Source: Nageia nagi
Lineage: Eukaryota > Pinophyta
Direction: 5' to 3'
Length of the DNA: 64,000 nt
NCBI GenBank assembly: GCA_050084985.1
Contig: JBITNC010000001.1
Span: 193,316,001 to 193,380,000 of the forward strand
Position numbers and translations under genes: made by a program. Under the pieces are notes generated by a model. It had not been told where the DNA came from, searched no databases, and worked only from the letters and a program-made list of their open reading frames with translations. The stretch's first letter is position 1. Every line of letters starts with the position of its first letter. Positions 1 through 12,840 of this stretch are shown here, in pieces.

Positions 1-846
1 GGGCATCGAAAGGCTCCCCACACTTGGACATTGGGCTAAGGAGGGCATCTAGACCCCTATGTTGAACATTTGGCATCACTAGGACCCCACGTCACAATCT
101 TGAAGGCTTGCTAGCTAATGACATTGATACCGAGGCACCTTGGAGTCTCCCCTTGTCCAACGTTGGATCAACTCAACTCAAGATAATAAGATCAACCACT
201 TCCTCTATAAAAGGAGGACACCTAGCACATATGTGATATGTTGAATATATGATTAAACCCTCCCTTTTTCAGATTAAGTGTGAGAACTCTATCTTTGCCA
301 CTTGTAGGCACAAGTCTGTATTTGAGGTCTGGAGGTGATTGAAGGCTAACCTCTTGCTTGCTCCAGCCATTTGGGAGAGGAACTTTGGTTGTTCCATCGA
401 AGAGATGTAGGGAATCCTTGGGCTTGGCCTTGCCGCTATTGTGACTGGTGAGGCCGTGGAGCCATCCACAATAACCCTAATGGAGGCAATCCTGGTGTAA
501 GCTCCTTAGGTCCAAAAACATCTGCAATTGAGCTCTTCATTGCTATATCAATACAATTCCATTATTTTGCTATTACTCATAATTGCTTGGATGTGGGATC
601 TGAAAGTGTGTTTGGCATTGTTTACTCTTGTTTGGCTTCCTAATCACCTACGTTGTGTAATTGAGCATAATTGTGGATTGTTTACTTCATTCTTGCCCTT
701 CATAGGTAGACATTGAATGTTTTGCATTATTTTGTGCTTGATTGGTGAGATCTGGAGGACAAAGGCAAATGTCCCTCTCCTAGGGCATGTTTGAGCATGA
801 GCCAATGGGTTGGCCTCATGACAATTACATTGTATTATCTCAACAA
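1..846 (+). repeat. Probable partial LTR, ACGTTGG-rich group
   Basis: No gene is recognised here. The stretch resembles the LTR group found elsewhere in the window: a GTCCAACGTTGG-type motif near 160, a TATA-like CTCTATAAAAGG near 201-212, a TATCAATACA segment near 547, and a terminus that could be ...TCTCAACA near 843. The left end lies outside the window and no target-site duplication can be tested. The assignment rests on layout similarity only. Confidence 0.35.
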
Positions 847-2257
847 GCAAGACAAAGTATGTTTTGGATATAAGCAATTATTAAAAAAATCAGTTCAATG
901 AATAAAGGTAAGCATAATAAAAGATCTTAAATGACAAGTTTATGACTCAGCAATCAAACAAATCACAAGAAATATCATCCAAATCTAATTCCTCAATTTT
1001 TGCTATTTGCCAATGAGGTTACCTCACAATACTGTGTACATTGTTTTAGAATAATTTTTTTGTATTGAATATAATCGTTGAGTTCTACGAAATGTTGGAT
1101 TGATGGACTCTTGGACAATGTTATCAGAATATATGGACAGGACAGACTGAGAGTGACGATAATGGACTGACCCTTAACTAGTCTTCATTAACATCTTCAT
1201 TCAACAACTTTTAACATTAAATAATTACACACAAAAAAACATGATTTGACACTTTGTGTACCTATTGTTGATGTGCCTGGTTCTTGAATGAAATAATGGG
1301 TTCTTGGCAATCTTCATACCATCGTGATTGTTGATCGAGAAAAGTTTTGGTCATGTCTGTTCATTTCCATGTTCTCTCAATAGTCTTTGCAACTGAATGA
1401 TCCATATGCTTGATTACATGCTCTATATACTTAAGTGGAAAAAATGGCTACAAGCTCCTGTGTTTTACTACTCAATGAACAACAAGGGACTCCAAGTGCA
1501 CAACATATTCCGAAGAAGATTGCTTGCCAAAATGTTGTGTACATAATTCTCATCTTTGTAAAATGAAATTGATATGTCCTTCCATACTTGAGTCCATAAC
1601 CTGTGGTTTCCCTTGTATAACTAAATTCCTTTTTTTGCTTCATTGCAATGACTTGTTTGTGGTTTGTTCATTTACTGATAGAATGTTAACAGTAAAATTG
1701 ATATCAGGCTTATTGGTTGTCAAAGACATCGCAATTGTCTAAATACAGTACCATCAACAAATAGTACCACATCCACAGTGTGGGAGTTTAAGGTTTTCTG
1801 CCCTTGGTTTTATTGTAACATTTGTTTCTCGTATCTTGAATTTATTTAGCAATTCTACTTCATACTTAGTCTGTGAGATGAGATGTTGTTATCTGGTTGC
1901 AAATTAAAACCCCAAGATAGTAACGTGAAAAACCCAACTTTGTAATTTTGAATCCATGCATTAGTTTTCTTGTTCTTTTCATCAACCAATCTAAAAAATG
2001 GCTTGATATAAACACTGTCTATTACGACTCTTTCATCACAATCCAATGTTGGAGGCTATCCTTGAAGGGCTGCCATCAACTCTTTATCATACAATAATAC
2101 TAGAGGATGTCCTTTATGGACTCCCAACCTCGTATCTCAATCATCATTGATTTTCAAAGGCATTCAAATTGTTCCCAAAAAGCTAGACCTAAAGGGCTTT
2201 CAACTTAAAACTCAATTATAGGTCTAGAGGCCTAAAGGTATCCTCTCTATGATAGTT
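847..2257. other. Unassigned AT-rich sequence flanking element Y
   Basis: No protein family, RNA gene or repeat could be recognised. Open frames here are short (70 codons or fewer) and none has a recognisable motif. Together with 26445-27120 this is the older DNA into which element Y inserted; the CAATG at 2258-2262 is Y's left target-site duplication. Confidence 0.5.
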
Positions 2258-2455
2258 CAATGTGTTGTGGCTTCCACAACATGCCCTAAATTTTTAGCAA
2301 ATTTGGGAACCCACAAATTTTGGCAATAAGGAGCCGCCTAGCGGGAGTGACCAAGTTGATGGTGTTTTGAGATCAGGAAGCGGTAGATAACCAGAATTGG
2401 GAAAATGAACAAGAATTGAATTTTTGGTAGCAGCGGACCGAAATTTGGGGTAAAT

Positions 2456-2895
2456 CATTGCTGAGCGCATTTCCTCAAGAGGACAACCTCCTGGCCTCTC
2501 CCAAGATTTGCACTAGGCTTTTGAGAGCTCCAGATGATCATTTCGTACAACTTGGGCCAAAATTGACCAAGTCTGGAACACCTTTTGCCCCAACGCAAGT
2601 CGGAATGGAGACAAACTCCTTGACCCCAAGGAGACTTGCGCTGGGCTTGTCCTTTCCCCTTCTAGAGTAGATGCAGATCAAGACAACCTCTTTGACCCAT
2701 CCATGACCTGCACCGGCATCCTAGAGACTCATACCTGTAAAAAGGGTGAAATCGACTAAGTCCCAGGCACGAAAATCCTTCCTGCACCCCAGTGCAAGTG
2801 TGATAGGAAACAAACACCTTGTTTCATCCCGGATGTGCACCTAACTCAAGCATGCTTCCTTAGCGTAAGTGTGGCCCAAGGCACCTCATGACCCA
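2456..2895 (+). repeat. Degenerate tandem repeats in Y, left part
   Basis: Diverged units of roughly 110 bp recur around GACTTGCGCT-like cores, such as the one near 2631. The array resumes at 10693 on the other side of X1, which inserted in the middle of it. No protein-coding potential was recognised. Confidence 0.6.
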
Positions 2896-3083
2896 CTTGG
2901 TGTTGTGCCTGCACAACACACCCCAAGATGCAGCATTTTGGGGACCCTATTTTGCAAAGGCAATGATGTGCATTGCCTTGAGATTGGCTTTTGGCGATGG
3001 ATAGTTCATTATGAAGAGTGCAAATGTGATATCAGGTAGTGATTCAAGCAAGTCATGCGACAAAGACCTTGAAGAGTATCAGA

Positions 3084-6000
3084 CTAAGTTGCACGAAACG
3101 TGGAAACGTTTTCGAGTTTTCGAAACAAGTACGTCAGGAAATGTGACCCCTCCAAAATGGAAACGCCAGGGAAATGTGGTATATATGTATATATATATAC
3201 ATATATATCTTTATTTTTTTAATAAATATCACAAAATAGATGATTACATGTTGATTAAATTATGCATACATCAAATGCCAAAATCCCTATTAATTCCCAC
3301 ATTACATGATGCAAACAACAAAAATATTAACTCCAAAGAACAAATGGTAGGCATATTATATTAACTCCCTTGGATCATTACATGATGCAAATAACAAAAT
3401 CCAAAATAAGCCTTTATAGATGAGGCTTTACATCCAAAACAAGCCTTCATACATGAGGCTATATATCCTAGAAACAAAATAAAACATCACTAAAGACAGC
3501 AATCAGAATTACATATTCTCATTACTCATCCTCATCCTCAAAAATAGAACAAGATGTTTGTTCAATAGAAGTAGTACGAACATTGGAAGAAGAGGCACCA
3601 GTACTACTAGCACCACTACCACCAATATCAAGAGCAGCAAGAGAGAGTTCCAAGTCTGGGTTCTCTGGATCCACATCCCATTCTTTATGATGCCCACTTG
3701 TATATTCTTCACCCCTACGAGACACAAGATGTAGGTTTGAATGCACATATACAAGATCCTTAGCCTTTTGTAATCCCAACCTGTTCCTCTTCACATTATG
3801 AATGAAACCATAGGTGTTGCAATTTCTTTCAGCTACTGAAGAGCTTGCCACTTGTGATAGAATACGAATGGCAACATCTTGCAAATGTAGACCTGCATAA
3901 GAACAAGACTATGCATGAGCATGTTGTTATGTAATGTTACATAAAGTAATATTACAAAGCAAAAAAGTAAGCACAAAATGTACACCTGCAGCTCCATGAC
4001 AAATCCATCACTTAATCGGGGTCATGGTGGTCCTCTCCTCCAAAGCTGATATGTCTCCAAATTCCTCCAATCCAACAGCAAAAGCTGCAAATTCATTCCT
4101 CAATTCTGTTTGTAGAGGAGCTGGAAACAACCTTTGGAAGGCCTTTTTCACTCCACTTGCCACCTCCTTGTCCTTGTGTGGGGCCTTCCTTTACCCATTG
4201 CTTTTAACAATGAGTTTTTTTATCATAAAAGCATGGCATGAGAGCATGTGCCAACATGTGCAATGAAGTGTTAAATCCATTCCACCTTGTAACCATGATG
4301 GTCCTCACCTGCGTCAAATTTAAAAAAATTGTCAACACATTTAAATTTTACATTTTAAATTTTTAAGCAAATATTGATATAATGCATTATTGAAACATTG
4401 ATGGTTATGGACCTCATCTGGTCTACAAAATCAAAATCAACAAAGACAAGCATGGGAGCCTCCTGTATGATAATTTCCAGAGCTTTCTCAATCATGGTAT
4501 CCATGCCATCATAAACCTCTCCCAATAAAGGTTTATCTATGTCTGCTTCTCGAAAAAGCTCAAATGCAAGTGATGTGAATTTCAGCAAAAAATCCACCTT
4601 CATCCACCAATCTTCATCAATCAACACCCTTCGCACCACATTTCCCCTTTCTGAATCTGATTGTCTCCACTCAGCCCATGTAGGACCCACCACCATACCT
4701 AACAATGCTGATTTCACTTGAACTAGCCACCTCAACATGATGAAGTTTGAGGCATATCTTGTCCCAACAACTTTGAGTAGCTCCAATTTGGAGTGTTCTC
4801 GAAAAATAGCTTGAGATAGGTGATGGTTGGTGATAAATTTTATGATATCTCTTGCTTGCCCTATGACCTGCTTAATCCAATAAGTTTTATTCTCTATCTC
4901 CTCTAAGATCAAATTTAAATAATGGACAATGCAAGGAGTCCAAAAAATATGATTGTACCTACTCTCAACAATCATTCCAATTGCTTTGCAAACAGGTGCA
5001 TTATTTGTTATAACTTGCACCACTCTATTTGGGCCTACTTGCTCAATAGTAGCAATTAAAATGTTAGCAATAAAGTTCATGTCTTTTACCTCTCCAGAAT
5101 AATCTTCAGCTTTCAAAAACATTGCTCTAGCAGGTGATGATGCAATGACATTGATCAATGGCCTATTTTTTGTATCCGTCCAGCCATCTGAAATGATAGA
5201 CACCCCTGAGCTGCTCCATGAGTTTCGAATAGGTTTTAAAACATCATCAATAAGGTTTTTCTCTTTAGCCATCAAAGTAGTTTTGACTTTTTCATAGTTT
5301 GGCCCTTTAAAACCTCTAGGGGCTGTGTTAATTGCTCTCACCACATCTTCCCAGTATGGAGACCGAAGCACATTAAAGGAGATGTCACAAGCATATAGGG
5401 CCTTTGCCACTCTAGTCTCTGCTTCCTCTCTCTCTTGAGTGTTGAACATTTTCAACAATCTGCTTTCATTTTGTGAATTATGATTGGCCATCTCATTTTA
5501 AGCAGTTGTTGCCCTCCTCTTCCTTGCTTCATAGACAATCCTTGGCTCACCACTAGCAGCCAAACGAGTATTTGAACTTTGACCAATTTTGCTTCTTTGA
5601 TCTTTCAACCTTTGAGCATCATCACTCTCACTTTGGAACTTGGCCCTTACTTCTGTTTTTTTTGTATGTGGACAGCCATCAATCCCCTTCCCTTCCTGCA
5701 AAATGTGAGCCTTGACTCTTGTGTAAGAACCCTTGTAGGGCCTCACATTTTGACATAGATTGCACCTCTATTCCCATGAACCCCCACCAGATATTTTTTT
5801 TACCTTAGTCACATATTGCCAAAGTGGATAATATTCTTATTGTTTGTTTGATTGAGGTGTTCTTGGGGTTGGAGAGTGACCACTCTCAGAACCAAAAGCC
5901 ATCTTGCCTTTGCTGCTGGTGGAAGAAAAAAAAATAGTAAAAAACAATAACAATAGAATAAAAATATTAAAAACAATGGCAATATCAGTAAAATACTGAA

Positions 6001-6479
6001 AACACAGCCCACACCTTTGTTGTTGTTGCTTACAAGTCTATCCTCTTTGCTGGGAATGCACTTCTAGCTATCCAAAGCTCTTCTTGCTGCTGTCCAAAGA
6101 TCTCTTTGCTGCTTGCTAGGAATGCTCCAATGCTTTGTGAAGAATGAATGAATGAAGTGTTTTCTATTTTCTTATAGTTGCTTTTAGGGTTTCATATTTT
6201 ACTTATTTTTTATTCTAATAACTTAAAAGTGGACCCACGAACTTGTATGGAGGAAAAATGCAAAAAAAAATGTCATTTTAATTTGCACCCGTCATAAACA
6301 TGTTGGAAATGCCAGTCCAGAGTCGAAAATGCGACGGAAACGTGTTTCTAGTTGGGAAACGTTTTCGACTTCGGAAACATCTTGGGAAATGTGTTTCCTC
6401 TCGTTTCGTCCCCGTTTCCACGTTTCCTCAAGTTTTCAGTATGGGTACGAGGCTTGGGACGGAGTTTCCTGCAACTTAG
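3084..6479 (-). mobile_element. hAT-1: inactive hAT-superfamily DNA transposon
   Basis: A 3,396-bp element with a perfect 10-bp terminal inverted repeat CTAAGTTGCA (3084-3093; inverted at 6470-6479) and a perfect 8-bp duplication GTATCAGA (3076-3083 and 6480-6487). The 8-bp TSD is diagnostic of hAT. The empty site can be read from the related X2 sequence near 39670, which lacks the insert. Both ends carry many GAAACG/CGTTTC subterminal motifs (3098-3125 and 6305-6430), typical transposase-binding clusters. It contains a broken transposase gene on the minus strand and a short AT-rich run (3180-3210). Confidence 0.93.
3522..5902 (-). pseudogene. hAT transposase pseudogene (BED, DUF659, dimerisation domains)
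   Basis: Would have catalysed cut-and-paste transposition. Exon 1 runs in one frame from ATG 5902 to about 4413. It holds a BED-type zinc finger (C-x2-C near 5755, H and C downstream), then a DUF659/RNase-H-like core with SDGW (Asp102 counted from Met 5491). Exon 2 lies at about 4304-3998 and contains LHMLAHAL. Exon 3, about 3893-3522, carries the C-terminal hAT dimerisation motif with SVAERN (catalytic Glu retained). Damage: in-frame stops near 5840 (TAA), near 5761 (TAG) and just upstream of 5491 (TAA); a frameshift in a 7-A run near 4212; a TGG-to-TGA stop near 4012. The second catalytic Asp, TDNA in the relative hAT-2, is Asn here (codon 5003-5005). It cannot encode an active enzyme. Confidence 0.9.
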
Positions 6480-6559
6480 GTATCAGAGTATCTAGTCGCT
6501 AGTTTTGTAGCCAAGAAGCCAAGATCTGAGAGCTATTGACAGAGCACAAATTTTTGGCT

Positions 6560-7020
6560 CTAGAGTGAGATCAATAAAGATGAGGTCACTTTGGCCAATT
6601 TTGAGCTCGAAAATGGCGAGTGCGACTAAAATGTGCTTTTTTGCAGTGTTTGAGCTTAGAAAGCTGGAAAATGGCGAGTATGATGAAAAAGAGCGTTTTG
6701 GTCAACTTTGAGCTTAGAAATGGTTAGTATGGTAAAAATATGCATTTTTGCAGTTTTTGGGCTCAGAAAGCTCGAAAATGATAAAAAATGCAAAGTTGAG
6801 CTCAAAATCACCAGAAATGCTGGAAATGACCAAAAATGATCCTTTTCGCTTGAAAATACACATTTTGAGCTCGGAATGATCGAAAATGTAGAGTTTGAGC
6901 TCGAAAGTGTCGGAAAGTGTGCTTTGGTCGAGTTTAAGCTCGGAAAGGATGGAAATGACTGGGATGATAGGGAATTCATCATGAGTATTTTGAAATAGCT
7001 GATACTACTGAAGGTGGTGC
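6560..7020 (+). repeat. Short GAGCTCGAAA-type tandem repeats in X1
   Basis: Diverged units of about 60 bp built on 'gagctcgaaa..g' followed by AAATG-rich sequence. The counterpart in X2 lies inverted at 39040-39600. An open frame can be drawn on the minus strand (6656-7024) but it only mirrors the repeat and has no recognised domain. Confidence 0.6.
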
Positions 7021-7319
7021 ACAAAGGCTATTCACAGGACGTCGTGAGACTGTTCAATGTGCTAGACTATCTATTTTGGAGCTTTTAGGATTCCCAACTC
7101 CATGGGGTGGTGTTTCTAAGCAGTGAGGAAAAAATTAGATGACAAGGGGAGATGAAGAATATAGTTTCAGACATATTTGGGCTTCAACCTTTTCAGTTCC
7201 GACCAAAGGAACTCTCTAGGGGATGAAATCAAGAGATAAGAGTTTTGACTTCCAAGAAGTGTGGAGTTGAGCTTAGACATGGAAAATTGAGTTTTTTTCA
7301 AAAAAGTTGAAATAAAAAT

Positions 7320-8600
7320 CTGAGAGAAAGTGTGATGCCAAATGACAAATTAGGCAAATTTGCTCTTGGAAATTTCAAAAAAGCTCAAATTTTGACCTCC
7401 GAAATCTTAGGGGGGAGTTTCCAAACTTTTCCCTCATTTTCCAAAATCTCGAAAATAGCCTATCTTTCTCAAAATCAGCGCCTACCTTTTGGGAGGCCTA
7501 AATTGATCCAAATTAGAAATTTTTGAGCTTGGAAGCATCGAGAATGCAATTCTACATCAAATTGGTCTTTTAAGTTTGCAATTTTAACAAGATTTGCTTC
7601 CTCAAAAGTGAAAAAAACACAAAAATGAGTAAAGAGGAGTAAAGGGCAGCCAATAGAAATGCTTGAAATTTTCCAAGTTCCAAAATTGTCAAAATGAAAA
7701 TCTAAAAGGAAGGTGTGATGCCAAATCCAATTTTAGACACCTTTGCTCTTGGAATTTTTGAAAAAACACAAAAAATATTTGTCAAAAAGCTAGGTGCAGG
7801 TTTGGCATGTTTTCCCTCATTTGCCAAAAATTTGAAAATGGCTTATTCTCCCCAAAACCAACACCTACCCTTCTTGCACTTTGAAATTGCAAAAAAGTCA
7901 AATTTTTGATCTTCATGAGGTGTAGGATGGGATTTTACACAAGTTTGATGATTTGAGTTTTTAAAAAAAGTGAGACTTAGTTTTCCAAAATCATCAAAAA
8001 GTGATCAGTCAATGAGAAAGCTCAAAAATTTTCCAAAGTTGGCAAAATAAAAAAAGAAGAAAGAGTTAGGGTGGCAAGTCCAAAGATGAGCAACTTTGTT
8101 CTTGGAACTTTCAAAATTATCAAAGTTTTGCCTCTCAAAAAGTTAGGTGCAGGTTTGGCATGTTTTCCCCTATTTCTCAAAATTTCGAAACTTGCCCATC
8201 TTCCCCAAAACCTGCACCAAGCTTGGGAGCCCTCAAGTTTTGTCAAAAAACAAAATTTTTGATCATAGGAGCATGGAAAATCCAATTTTGCACAAGTTTG
8301 ATGTTATAAGTTTTTCGAAAAAAGTTGATCATCTCCCTCAAAATCATGAAAAATGGATTAGGCAATGGGAATGAAAATTTTTCCAAATTTTTCAAAATTG
8401 CCAAAATCAAAATTGGAGAGAAAGGTAGGGTGGCAAATATCGAATTGAGCAACTTTGCTCTTGGAATTATTGAAAAAGCTCAAGATTTGCCCTCCAAAAA
8501 GTTAGGGGGAGATTTACCAAGTTTTGGATCTTTTCAAAAGTTTCCCAAAACCTTGAAAACCTGTGCCTAGCATTATGGGGGCTTAAAATTTGTCAAAAGT
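7320..8600 (+). repeat. Long degenerate tandem repeats in X1 (~365 bp)
   Basis: A segment containing 'ttgctcttgga' and 'taggtgcaggtttggcatg' recurs with starts near 7332, 7715, 8071 and 8430, a period of about 355-385 bp. More diverged sequence of the same style continues to about 9300. The related X2 array has a period of about 183 bp, half this value. Non-coding. Confidence 0.65.
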
Positions 8601-9607
8601 GAAATTTGTGAGCTTCATGGGGTGCAAAATTCAATTCTACATCATTTTGGTCTTCCAAGTGCATGATTTGAACAAGAAAAACTTCTCAAAACCATGGATT
8701 TGTCCTCCAAAATGGAGAAAATCAGAAAAAATGAAAAAATAGAGAACTCCAAATGAGCAAAATTTTGAGTCAAGATCCAAAATTTTAGAAATCAAATTTG
8801 ATGATTGATTTGAGTACCCATTTCCATTGTGAAGAAAAGTGGTTTGGATTTAAAAAAGTGAAGAAAAGCACAAAAAATTCTCAAGATCAAGATCTGATGG
8901 CTGAAAATTTTCACTTTTCCAAAAAAAGAAAAAAAATAAAAAAAAATAAAAATTGGAGACCATGTGTAGAATAAATATCCAAACACTTAAGCTTTTGAAA
9001 TTTTTGAAAAAAGAGCAAAATTATGCCCATTATGCCTAGGCGCTCATTTGCCAAGTTTTCCAACTCTTGGCTTTTTTTCTCAATGTTGGGTTTGACTAGA
9101 AAACTCCAAAAATGCAAAAACACCTTATGGAGCCTCCCAAATGCCCTCTCATGAAAAAGCTCCAAATCCAATGCCTAAAAGCTCCAAATCCTCTCAAAAC
9201 TTTCCAAGTACCTTATAATCCCATCCTTCATCCATCCATGAGGTCAAATCGACTTTTTAAATTTTTTCCAAATTTTGGACCCATCTTTTCCGAAAAATAG
9301 ACCAAAATATCCATTTTTTTAGAATTCCTTGAAAATTTGCCAGAATGATCACAGCCAGGGCAAATTCAGATTGAAAGAAAGAAGAAGCTCAAAAGACTGA
9401 CGAACGGATCTAGAACGGTGACTTGAACCTCCAAATTTTGCCAAATCGATGCAAAAGCCTCAAAATCCATGCTAAAGGGTATCAATTTTTGTAAATATTT
9501 TATTTCAAGCATATTTTAGTGGGATGAGTATTGTTCTCCTACTAAATGACTTTGTAATCTCAATTTAGCATTCAAATTAGCGTTTTAATGTTTTTTTTTT
9601 TTAAATC

Positions 9608-9650
9608 AGGGCAACACTTAAAAAAATCCCTAAATTTGCCTGTAAATAAG
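9608..9650 (+). promoter_or_regulatory. Predicted core promoter of X1
   Basis: AGGGCAACACTTA at 9608-9620 is followed by a TATA-like TGTAAATAAG (9641-9650). The same pair occurs in X2, X3 and Y at nearly the same distance from the CCCAACA-type end. Function is inferred from this conservation. Confidence 0.6.
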
Positions 9651-10692
9651 AGGCACAGGGTCTCATTTTCACCAGAGCTCATTTTGTCAAAAAAGTGAAA
9701 CTTTTGTAAAAGAGGAGCAAATTGATGTATCCTTGCACAACTCTTTTATAAGCTAATACAAAGTGGTGAAGACAAAGATCGAGCTTGTTTATCCATTTGT
9801 ATGTTGTGAATTGATTCTTAAAGATTATCATCGTTCGTTTGACACTTCTGCATCCTTCCTTTGAAAACTCACGAGTTTTAGGGAAAGTATCATTGCTTTA
9901 TTTTTCTAAAGTGTTGGAAACCAGTCTTTGATAGTTGCTTGGTTCATAGCATGCATGTAGATGAGGTATTCTGAATCTGTTTCCTGTTTTATGACATGAA
10001 ACTAGAGGTTTTCATCCAAACTCTTGTTCTTCCCATGTTCTTCCACCACGTCCATTTGGTTGCATCGGTCTTTCTTGCAGAGTACCGACAATCTACATTC
10101 CTCCCAGCTTCTTTTTGGAACAACTTGAACAATAGTTGTTTGTTTGCAAAGTTGGATGAAATGAATGAAATCCCTTAATTGATTAGAAAAAGATGAAATT
10201 TTTAGACAATGCTTTATCGTGGTGACCAGTTTGGTATCTGACCAAGTATACGTTTCCGTTTCATAAGTGTAGTTTCTCACTTTCCTATACTGCCTTTATG
10301 CTTTCTCTACGCTTTCAAACCCAAATATAATCGTTAAGTCCACACACAAATACTACGAGTAAACTCTATACATCATATAAAAAACGTTGGTTGATAGATT
10401 GCTACCTCTCATTCCATTCATTTTCCATTGAGGCTGATTCCAAAGATGGATATTGCACATACATTATCTATCCTTACTTAGAGACACTTGCGCAAGTGTT
10501 GGATTTTGCTTGGCAAGCATACCTACGTTAGAGCGTTGAGTAGGTGTTTCGACAAGAGCCTTAGAGGTATAAAGTCCTTTTCAAACGGGGGAATTGGTCA
10601 TGCTTTTCCAACTATGTTGTCGGGGAGTTCTTAAATCCTATATGCGATTTTCAGAGAGTTGCCACGGGAAAGAAGAACATCCCAGCACTTGG

Positions 10693-11400
10693 GACTTGCG
10701 CTAGCCTCATAGGGTGTCTAGAAGATGATTTCAAGCAACAAGGATGATTTTTTACTAAGTCTGGAGGACGTCTTCTTTAGGCACAGGTTTTGGACAGAGG
10801 CAACCTTCATGACTCCCGAAGGATTTGCGCCAAGCTCAAAAGCACCTTTTCAACGCATATGCAAGTCAAGAAACCAGGGTTGTCCTCACCTAGACTTGTG
10901 TTGGGCCTTCTTGGCCAGTATCTTGGAGCAAATGGACATCTAGACAAGCCTCATGACCCATAGGAGACTTGTGCCAAGCCAATACACACCATTCCAGCGC
11001 AAAGGCACACCAAGACAAAAGTGGTAACCTCCTTCGAACTTGTGCTAGCCTTCTAGGGGCTTCAAGAGGTTATTCCAGGCAACAAAGGCCAAAATTGGCG
11101 AAGTATAGAGCACTTCTCCCTTGGGTGCAAGTTGAGGGGAAGTCAACCATCATGAACCCTCCTATACTTGCATTGGACTCATACCCTGCATCATTGGCGC
11201 AGATATGGTAGGAGACAACACGTTTGTCCCCCCTCACATATCTGCTCGCCTTGTCTCCCCTCATTTGAGCGTAGACTGGGACCAAGACACCCTTTTTGAC
11301 TCCCTAAACACTTGTGTCTGCCTCGAGGAACTAGCCGACCTTGAACTTTGTGCCAGAATGCTTAGAAAATCAAGCTCATCGTCAAAGGCATAGATCCCTA
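10693..11400 (+). repeat. Degenerate tandem repeats in Y, right part
   Basis: Continuation of the array at 2456-2895 after the X1 insertion. The GACTTGYGCY-type core recurs at irregular spacing near 10693, 10890, 10964 and 11038. No coding potential was recognised. Confidence 0.6.
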
Positions 11401-11406
11401 CCCTTC

Positions 11407-12627
11407 TGTGACATCCCTCTTGTACAATTGTAGTATATTCTGAAATCCAACGGATTTCCCCTTTTGTATAATTAATTATTTAATTGTGCTTAATTAGTTA
11501 GTACTTAGGATAGAAGACATAATGGGCTATTCGACCCCACTGTGAGCCCCAAGTGGGACATCTCCCTCCCAAGTGTAGATTAGTGTGTTTTAATTTACTG
11601 GGAGATCTCGAAATGTGATTGTGGGAATCCCAAGGTCTATTTAGCACAAGCATGGATAGTCACCTAATGGCCCCAACGTTGAGATTGGGAGCACTTGTAC
11701 ACATGCGCCAACCTTGGGGAGACTCCTAGACCCCCACGTTGGCCTATGACACCTAAGCATGCCCCCTAGATGCCCACGCATGCCTCCTTGACCCACACAT
11801 GCATCCTTAGGCCCACGTTGAGCTTGAGGATTCATGTGGAGCATGAGGGAGGACCAAATACCCATGTTAGGCTTGGAATGACCTCTAGGTGCCATCATTG
11901 GGGTTTGAGGGGTTGGGTGATGACTTTGAGGTGAGATCCAGATCCAATGAGAGCTATATTAGCCATTGGAGCATCATTGCTGGATATACATATTTGATAA
12001 TATTACTCATACCATCAAGTGGATAGAAATCTTGGTGTAGCATCAAGCAACATCCCTAGGTGCAGCATCTAGGAGGGTTAATAGGCTGAGGGATCTTGTT
12101 GATCTATGACTTTGGTGTAGCACCTTAGTCCATCCGGTGGCATTCCAAGGTCACACTTCTACCATTTAGTTGGTTGCCAGGGTTTGGAGAGAGCTCCTTC
12201 GGTGGAGAAGATTAAGATTCTGAGGGAGTGAGGCTATCCCATTCAGTGTTTAGTCCATCCAGCAGTGATCATATTTTTTGTGCCCTACTTTGCTCCTTGG
12301 AGGCCAATGTTGTGCCCTGTGGGCCTAGAATTATATCAATATTCATTCAATATCTTCAATACAAGCCATGGGCTATTGGAATTTGGATCTCATTATTGTG
12401 TTGTGCATATTTGTGTGTTGGCATCGTTGGATTACTTTTGCATGTGTATGATTGTATGAGCCATACGTTGGCACTGTGAGGTGTTGAATACTTGTATCTG
12501 CTAGTTTAGGCCAAACATTTGCATTATTGTATTGTTTGAGCTTTATCTTGATGCCCTAGGTTAGACGTTGGAGTATAATTGTGTGTTTTGATTTAATTGC
12601 ACTTGAATTTGTATTTGGGATTCTACA
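11407..12627 (+). mobile_element. Solo LTR A (gypsy-like, ACGTTGG group)
   Basis: A 1,221-bp LTR beginning TGTGACATCC and ending GATTCTACA, with the block GTGAGCCCCAAGTGGGACAT near 11541 shared by the E1, E2, B and C LTRs. CCTTC (11402-11406) and ACTTC (12628-12632) flank it, a target duplication with one mismatch. No primer-binding site follows and no partner LTR is nearby, so it is a solo LTR, older than B and C judging by the decayed TSD. Confidence 0.75.
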
Positions 12628-12840
12628 ACTTCCAAAGGGTGTTGCCTTAGGAAAACCCTAAAAAATCTATAAAATGGGTGAAGTTGGCCTTCATTTTTAC
12701 ATGAAAAGATTGCTCTCTCCTTTCGAATCCACCAAGGCATCAAGGAAGAAACTCCTTGAAATCCTTCTAAGGCAAGTCAAAGAAACCTCCCTTCCCCATT
12801 TGCTAAGACATTTGAGACACCATTCCACATCTAGCATCTA

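Larger units (their letters stand above)
2901..10687 (+). mobile_element. Element X1: giant solo-LTR-like element carrying hAT-1
   Basis: Starts with the near-palindrome TGTTGTGCCTGCACAACA (2901-2918) and ends ...CATCCCAGCA (10687). CTTGG flanks it at 2896-2900 and 10688-10692. Without hAT-1 it is about 4.38 kb. It is homologous to X2 in inverted orientation: the left end matches the reverse complement of 39600-39843, and the segment near 10030-10130 matches the reverse complement of 36200-36250. Contents in sense order: palindrome, short GAGCTCGAAA-type repeats (6560-7000), long tandem repeats (7320-8600), core promoter (9608-9650), and about 1.05 kb to the end. No ORF of substance remains. 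Best reading: a solo LTR produced by LTR-LTR recombination. Confidence 0.8.

Noticed and set aside
1431-2046. Decayed gene on the minus strand near 1.4-2.0 kb
   Set aside because: The translated fragments do not resemble any family I know and frames shift often, so a gene call cannot be supported.
6656-7024. Ser/Phe-rich 122-codon minus-strand frame
   Set aside because: It is a by-product of the short GAGCTCGAAA tandem repeats in X1, with no domain.
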